Of a stretch of DNA of 64,000 nucleotides, positions 60,325 to 64,000 are shown piece after piece. This DNA is from Nematopogon swammerdamellus. Its lineage: Eukaryota > Arthropoda > Insecta > Lepidoptera > Adelidae. The stretch is from assembly GCA_946902875.1 (NCBI GenBank), contig OX336343.1, positions 2,518,754 to 2,582,753 on the forward strand, in the 5' to 3' direction. Both the position numbers and the translations under genes were made by a program. Every line of letters begins with the position of its first letter. Position 1 is the first letter of the stretch. The notes under the pieces are model-generated. The model made no database searches. It worked only from the letters and a program-made list of their open reading frames with translations, and was not told where the DNA came from.

Positions 60325-63234
60325 TTAGACACTAAAGTAGGTTTTGATAGCTGTCTTGAACTGTCTGTTTGTCTCTAAATTTCTAATGCTGTTAGGAAGG
60401 CTGTTATATACCTGTACACCATCAAATAATAGGTTTCGTTTTCCATAATTTGTGCGCGGTGTAGGTATACGCAGATTTCGCGCACTTCTTGTGAAGTGTG
60501 CGTGTATTTCACTATTAGTTATGAAATTCGTTTTTATGTGAAGGTTACCTTGTAAAATGTTCCTGATCAATATGCTCGTATTGTATTTGTATATTTGTTT
60601 GATATCGAATAGTTTTGTCTCTTTATATAATGTATCTGTGTGTGTGAGGCGATCAAATTGGAAGAGGACTTTAACAATTTTGTTTTGAGCGATTTGTAGG
60701 TCGTGAAGTATGGAGGGAGCAGCCGTCCCCCACACGCTGACAAGGTACTGTAAGTGTGGGTAGACAAGTGAGTTGTATATAGTGTGTCTTGTCTGCGCGG
60801 GGAGGACGCCGGCAATACGTCTCAGTGCTCCAGTTAACGGAGTTAATTTTGAAATCACATGTTTTATATGTGCGCGCCAGGACAAGTCCTTGTCAAGTAT
60901 AAGTCCGAGATATTTTTCATTGTCGATTTTTTTTAAAACTTGTTCATTAATTTTTAGGGGGTTATGTGAGTGTACTACCTTATTTTTCGCCGCAAAAATT
61001 ATATAGCATGTTTTATTTGTATTTATAGTTAATAAATTTTGCAAAAACCACGTGTTTAAAATGTTAAGATCTAACTGAGCTTGCTGGATAACTTCTTCGA
61101 TCATACGGCCAAAATAAAACAAACACGTATCATCAGCATATAAAGTTAGATTACCTGAAAGGCCTATTTTATATATGTCATTAATGTAAATAAGGAAAAT
61201 TAAGGGCCCGATTATTGAACCCTGGGGCACTCCAAAGGTGATCGGTTTTGGACTGCTTTTTTCATTTTCAATCTGTACAATTTGGTACCTGTTTGAGAGG
61301 TAACTTTCTAATATTTTTATAGCTGATCCAGTGATACCTATTTCGCTTAGTTTCGTTAGTACGATGTCATGGCTTACTGTATCAAATGCTTTTTTTAGGT
61401 CAATGAAGATACCTAAAGATACGTTTCCATTGTCTACCTGTTGATTTAATTCGGTGACTAAGTCAGTACATGCGGTCAGCGTGCTCGATTTTGGTCTAAA
61501 TCCATATTGTTTTTCATACAGAAAATTTACAGACCGTAGGTACTCACTGAGTCGAGAGTGAATAATTTTTTCGAAAATTTTAGATATAACTGGCAAAACA
61601 GATATCGGTCGATAGTTGCCGGGATCAGACTTAGCACCAGTTTTGTATATTGGGGTCACGCGCGCCACTTTTAATTCATCGGGGAAGACACCAAGCTCTA
61701 GACATGAGTTAATGCAATTTGTCAAACTTTCGACAATGAGATGTTTAACCGATTTTATACATTTTGTATTTATTCCATCAATTCCTGTACTAACGTTGAC
61801 GTCTAATTGATCGATTACTTTTAAAACTTCGTGTTGCGTGCATAATTCAAAGTTGTTTATAGTGTGAACGTGTGGTGTTTGTGTGTTTATGTGTGTGTAT
61901 GTGTGAGAGTTATATGGTTTGGGATGATATGAGGAAGGTATTTTATTTGCTAATTGAGACCCAATTGTTGAAAAAAATTCATTGAAATACTCGCATATTT
62001 CCAAGTTATTGACTATAATCGCGTTATTTATAATTAATTTAGATGGAGAGCTAACATTTTTAATTTTATTACATGTGAGTGTGTTTATATAGTTCCAAAT
62101 TTTCTTTGGTTTATTTTCGCATTTTTTAAACTCTTTTTGGTAGTATATCTTTTTTTCATGTTTTATTAATGCCGTGGTTTTATTTCTTTGTTTAGTAAAT
62201 GATTGTTTTAATTGTTCATTTTCAGGTTTTTTCTTTAGTTTTTTCCAAAGACCATTTCTTATTTTTATTTCGTTCAAAATGTTTTTATTTATCCAATCCT
62301 CGCGAGGTAAGTTTTGTATTTTTCTTTTCTCTATTCTACACGATTCAATGCACATTTGCAGGTAAGATTCAAAATTATTATAATGAACGGTTTCTTTGTA
62401 AGGTGTATCTGTAACTGTTTTGTGTAATTTGTTGTAGTCTATCGCCTTGTATACAACCTTTTCCTTAGAAATGTACGCGGTTTTGTTCATTTCTAGACAC
62501 AGTACTTTGTGATCTGTTAATGATGTATCCGTGATACCTAGATGTAAGGTTGAATTATGTAAGTTAGTAATAATGTGGTCTATTAATGTTTTTGTTGTAC
62601 ATGTTTCGCGCGTGCAATACAGTTCATCAATATTGTTAGCTATAAAGTATCCATTCTCCTCTATGGTCGTTATGTAATGTTGCGTTGTTCGGTCAGGTTT
62701 AATCAAATCTATATTGAAGTCACCAAAACAAATAGCTCGTGTTTTTCCTTGCAATTGTAATTCCATTTCCTCGCAAAATAATTTGTAGTTTGTGTGTCCA
62801 GGTTTATAAACAACGCCTACATCCAAAGAAAAGTTTTCTATGTGAATCCACAGATAGTTGTTATCATTGCAGTATTTACTTTCAAGATAGCTATGCTTTA
62901 TGTTATTGTGAACAAAAATCGAGACACCTCCACCTATACGGTCTGTCCTGTAGTTATAATAGTGAGTATAATTTTGTAACTGTATTGTTTTGGCTTCAGA
63001 ATCGTTTTTAATCCAGGATTCAGCTAGTAAAATAACATGAATTGTTCTATTTGTTGATTTAATTATACACTCAAGTTCGTCTAGCTTCCCTAGTTTTACA
63101 ATGCTTCTAATATTAGTATATATAAATGTGAGTGAGGTCTGACTAGTAAAAAATTCACCAAAGTCTCTAAATAATTCATGCGTAACGTTTCCATTTTGCT
63201 GTGTGAGGGCAAGTGATCCTTTGGGCTTGATCAG
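60325..63234 (-). CDS. LINE ORF2: endonuclease and reverse transcriptase
   Basis: If entered by frameshift at 63234 it is 969 residues with no stop. The first 240 form an APE-type endonuclease: NIRSI (41-45), LAESWIK (Glu 72), GGGVSIFV (101-108), GDFNIDL (from 171), IDHI (218-221) and LTDHK (His 242). The reverse transcriptase follows: NYRPISVLPVISKIFEKI, YGFRPKSST, FIDLKKAFDTV (catalytic Asp about 612), GVPQGSIIGPLIFLIYIND, YADD (699-702) and KYLGL. A C-terminal domain ends FKTAIKTYFSV. It would nick target DNA and copy LINE RNA onto it (target-primed reverse transcription), also serving SINE RNAs. No ATG occurs in the first 156 codons, so independent AUG initiation would lose most of the endonuclease. 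Confidence 0.93.
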   Translation of the reverse strand: MIKPKGSLALTQQNGNVTHELFRDFGEFFTSQTSLTFIYTNIRSIVKLGKLDELECIIKSTNRTIHVILLAESWIKNDSEAKTIQLQNYTHYYNYRTDRIGGGVSIFVHNNIKHSYLESKYCNDNNYLWIHIENFSLDVGVVYKPGHTNYKLFCEEMELQLQGKTRAICFGDFNIDLIKPDRTTQHYITTIEENGYFIANNIDELYCTRETCTTKTLIDHIITNLHNSTLHLGITDTSLTDHKVLCLEMNKTAYISKEKVVYKAIDYNKLHKTVTDTPYKETVHYNNFESYLQMCIESCRIEKRKIQNLPREDWINKNILNEIKIRNGLWKKLKKKPENEQLKQSFTKQRNKTTALIKHEKKIYYQKEFKKCENKPKKIWNYINTLTCNKIKNVSSPSKLIINNAIIVNNLEICEYFNEFFSTIGSQLANKIPSSYHPKPYNSHTYTHINTQTPHVHTINNFELCTQHEVLKVIDQLDVNVSTGIDGINTKCIKSVKHLIVESLTNCINSCLELGVFPDELKVARVTPIYKTGAKSDPGNYRPISVLPVISKIFEKIIHSRLSEYLRSVNFLYEKQYGFRPKSSTLTACTDLVTELNQQVDNGNVSLGIFIDLKKAFDTVSHDIVLTKLSEIGITGSAIKILESYLSNRYQIVQIENEKSSPKPITFGVPQGSIIGPLIFLIYINDIYKIGLSGNLTLYADDTCLFYFGRMIEEVIQQAQLDLNILNTWFLQNLLTINTNKTCYIIFAAKNKVVHSHNPLKINEQVLKKIDNEKYLGLILDKDLSWRAHIKHVISKLTPLTGALRRIAGVLPAQTRHTIYNSLVYPHLQYLVSVWGTAAPSILHDLQIAQNKIVKVLFQFDRLTHTDTLYKETKLFDIKQIYKYNTSILIRNILQGNLHIKTNFITNSEIHAHFTRSARNLRIPTPRTNYGKRNLLFDGVQVYNSLPNSIRNLETNRQFKTAIKTYFSV

Positions 63235-64000
63235 TTTTTTTTGGAGTTTATAATTATTTTAGGAATTCCTTTTACATATCTAATAGTTAGGTTATTTTCT
63301 CCAGCTTCATGACGACGAGTTAGCTCAGCACGCAAGTCTTGCATTGTTTTTCTCTGTAGCGGAGTCTGGTCGGAGTAGATACGTACGTTCGCCTTCATCG
63401 ATGACTTATTTCGCAGAACGGAGATAGCGGCGTCGCGAGAGTCCAGACATATTTTAATAGATCGGTTTTGGCCGGGAGTACGTTTGCCTAGACGCGTGAT
63501 AGATCTCGGAGTCGGATGTTGGGTGCTTATTGATTGCAGGGTCTTCTGAATTTCTAACCGGTCGTGAGCGAGCTGCGCCTCTATGGATTCACTGTTCGAT
63601 TCGGGGATGCCTAGGACAATAATATTCTTTTCTCTTTCGCGGCGCTCGTTTAGTTCACTTAACATATCTTCCCAGGACGGCTGTTGTGCGATTGTAGTTG
63701 ATTCCGAGGGGGGTGAGTCTTTAAGGCCGTTTAGCTCCGATTTTAGCAACAGCATCTGCTTTGAAAAGTCTTTATGTTCGGCCTCTAAATCCGTTATTTT
63801 TGCCTTAATCTCGGCGTGTTCTCGCAGAATTAGTTTGTTTGACTCGATGATTTGGTTGTTCTGTAACTTCAGTTCCTCAATTGATGTAATTACCGAGGCG
63901 AACTTTTCATTTTGAGAGGCAGAAATCGCAGCAAGAAGATTAGATTGGGTTCGTTCGTTTTGTTCCGTAGTTAACGTACTTAGAAACTGCATGATCTCCA
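63231..64000 (-). CDS. LINE ORF1 (coiled coil and RRM-like), 5' partial
   Basis: The frame is open from the window edge; the first ATG inside is at 63992, but codons before it (GAG ATC) are also open, so the true start is unknown. From that ATG 253 residues remain. Residues 30-95 have heptad-like spacing (ITSIEELKLQNNQIIESNKL, LEAEHKDFSKQMLLLKSEL), a probable trimerising coiled coil. KNIIVLGIP opens an RRM-like RNA-binding domain. IYSDQTPLQRKTMQDLR and the basic end NSKKN form the C-terminal domain. Such ORF1 proteins coat LINE RNA. It ends TGA directly after a slippery heptamer. Confidence 0.88.
   Translation of the reverse strand, partial: EIMQFLSTLTTEQNERTQSNLLAAISASQNEKFASVITSIEELKLQNNQIIESNKLILREHAEIKAKITDLEAEHKDFSKQMLLLKSELNGLKDSPPSESTTIAQQPSWEDMLSELNERREREKNIIVLGIPESNSESIEAQLAHDRLEIQKTLQSISTQHPTPRSITRLGKRTPGQNRSIKICLDSRDAAISVLRNKSSMKANVRIYSDQTPLQRKTMQDLRAELTRRHEAGENNLTIRYVKGIPKIIINSKKN
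63234..63240 (-). promoter_or_regulatory. -1 ribosomal frameshift heptamer A AAA AAC
   Basis: Read on the minus strand in the ORF1 frame, codons AAA AAA AAC TGA end ORF1. The heptamer A-AAA-AAC has the X XXY YYZ form. A -1 slip puts the next codon at CTG (63234), which is the ORF2 frame; that frame is closed by TAA about 30 bases upstream, so the overlap is short. Confidence 0.8.

Larger units (their letters stand above)
60003..64000 (-). mobile_element. LINE (Jockey/CR1/L2-like), 5' end outside window
   Basis: Contains ORF1, ORF2 and a 3' UTR of about 320 bases. It ends in AAATAAATATTCTTTAAACT and short ACTGAA repeats instead of poly-A, as in CR1/L2-type LINEs. Both frames are open, so this may be a young or active copy. 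Clade assignment beyond the Jockey/CR1/L2 assemblage is not possible by eye. Confidence 0.92.

Overview
The window is non-coding, repeat-packed eukaryotic nuclear DNA, almost certainly from a moth or butterfly (Lepidoptera). The reasons are: AT-rich sequence with no bacterial-style gene packing; many copies of a repeat starting GCTTTTGCCCGCGGCTTCG and of one carrying GGCCAAGTGCGAGTC, both of which I recognise from lepidopteran genomes; tRNA-type SINEs; Tc1/mariner-type MITEs; a Ty3/Gypsy relic; and a LINE. I found no host protein-coding exon I would defend. The intergenic or intronic status of the window cannot be decided from sequence alone.

The only long coding sequence belongs to mobile elements. 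At the right end (60003-64000, minus strand) lies a LINE with open ORF1 and ORF2. ORF2 has no AUG before the endonuclease domain and opens in the -1 frame exactly at an A AAA AAC heptamer followed by the ORF1 stop codon. At 44715-46021 is a Gypsy-type element with 113-bp LTRs and a CGTAT target duplication, deleted from gag into integrase. At 6646-8811 is a foldback mariner-like element with broken transposase. Two short TIR elements with 8-bp target duplications (11791-12096 and 52734-53042) look like P-element relatives; the second keeps an ATG, the first half of a THAP zinc finger and a perfect splice donor.

The commonest features are SINEs. Family A has a Pol III head made of a tRNA A box, a piece of 5S rRNA and a tRNA B box. 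Family B has a tRNA-Ser/Leu-like head. Family A' carries a third head (CCGTGTGGGGCCGGTAC) also found on family D. A, A' and B share one central core and related tails, so heads have been swapped onto a common body. A 13-copy, 70-bp tandem array at 24128-25050 derives from the family B core. Other dispersed families are named here C (GGCCAAGTGCGAGTC), D (hairpin and GTAT tail), E, F, G (GCCCGCGGCTTCG), H (AACCCCCGAC) and J.

Inverted duplication recurs: a 1,381-bp near-perfect palindrome arm pair (30878-32258 / 32454-33834), a 5+5-unit palindromic array (26222-27010), the foldback at 6646-8811, and several smaller ones. Layout: 1-6 kb C, D, B, A and E repeats; 6.2-9.6 kb MITEs and foldback; 9.6-17.4 kb E, F, D, C with a MITE whose empty site is also present; 17.4-19.4 kb mostly unique; 19.4-25 kb SINEs and satellite; 25-29.5 kb G/H repeats, microsatellites and palindromic array; 29.5-34 kb the large palindrome; 34-44.7 kb H, E, MITE and SINEs between unique stretches; 44.7-46.7 kb LTR element and MITE; 47-59.7 kb mixed repeats; 60-64 kb LINE.
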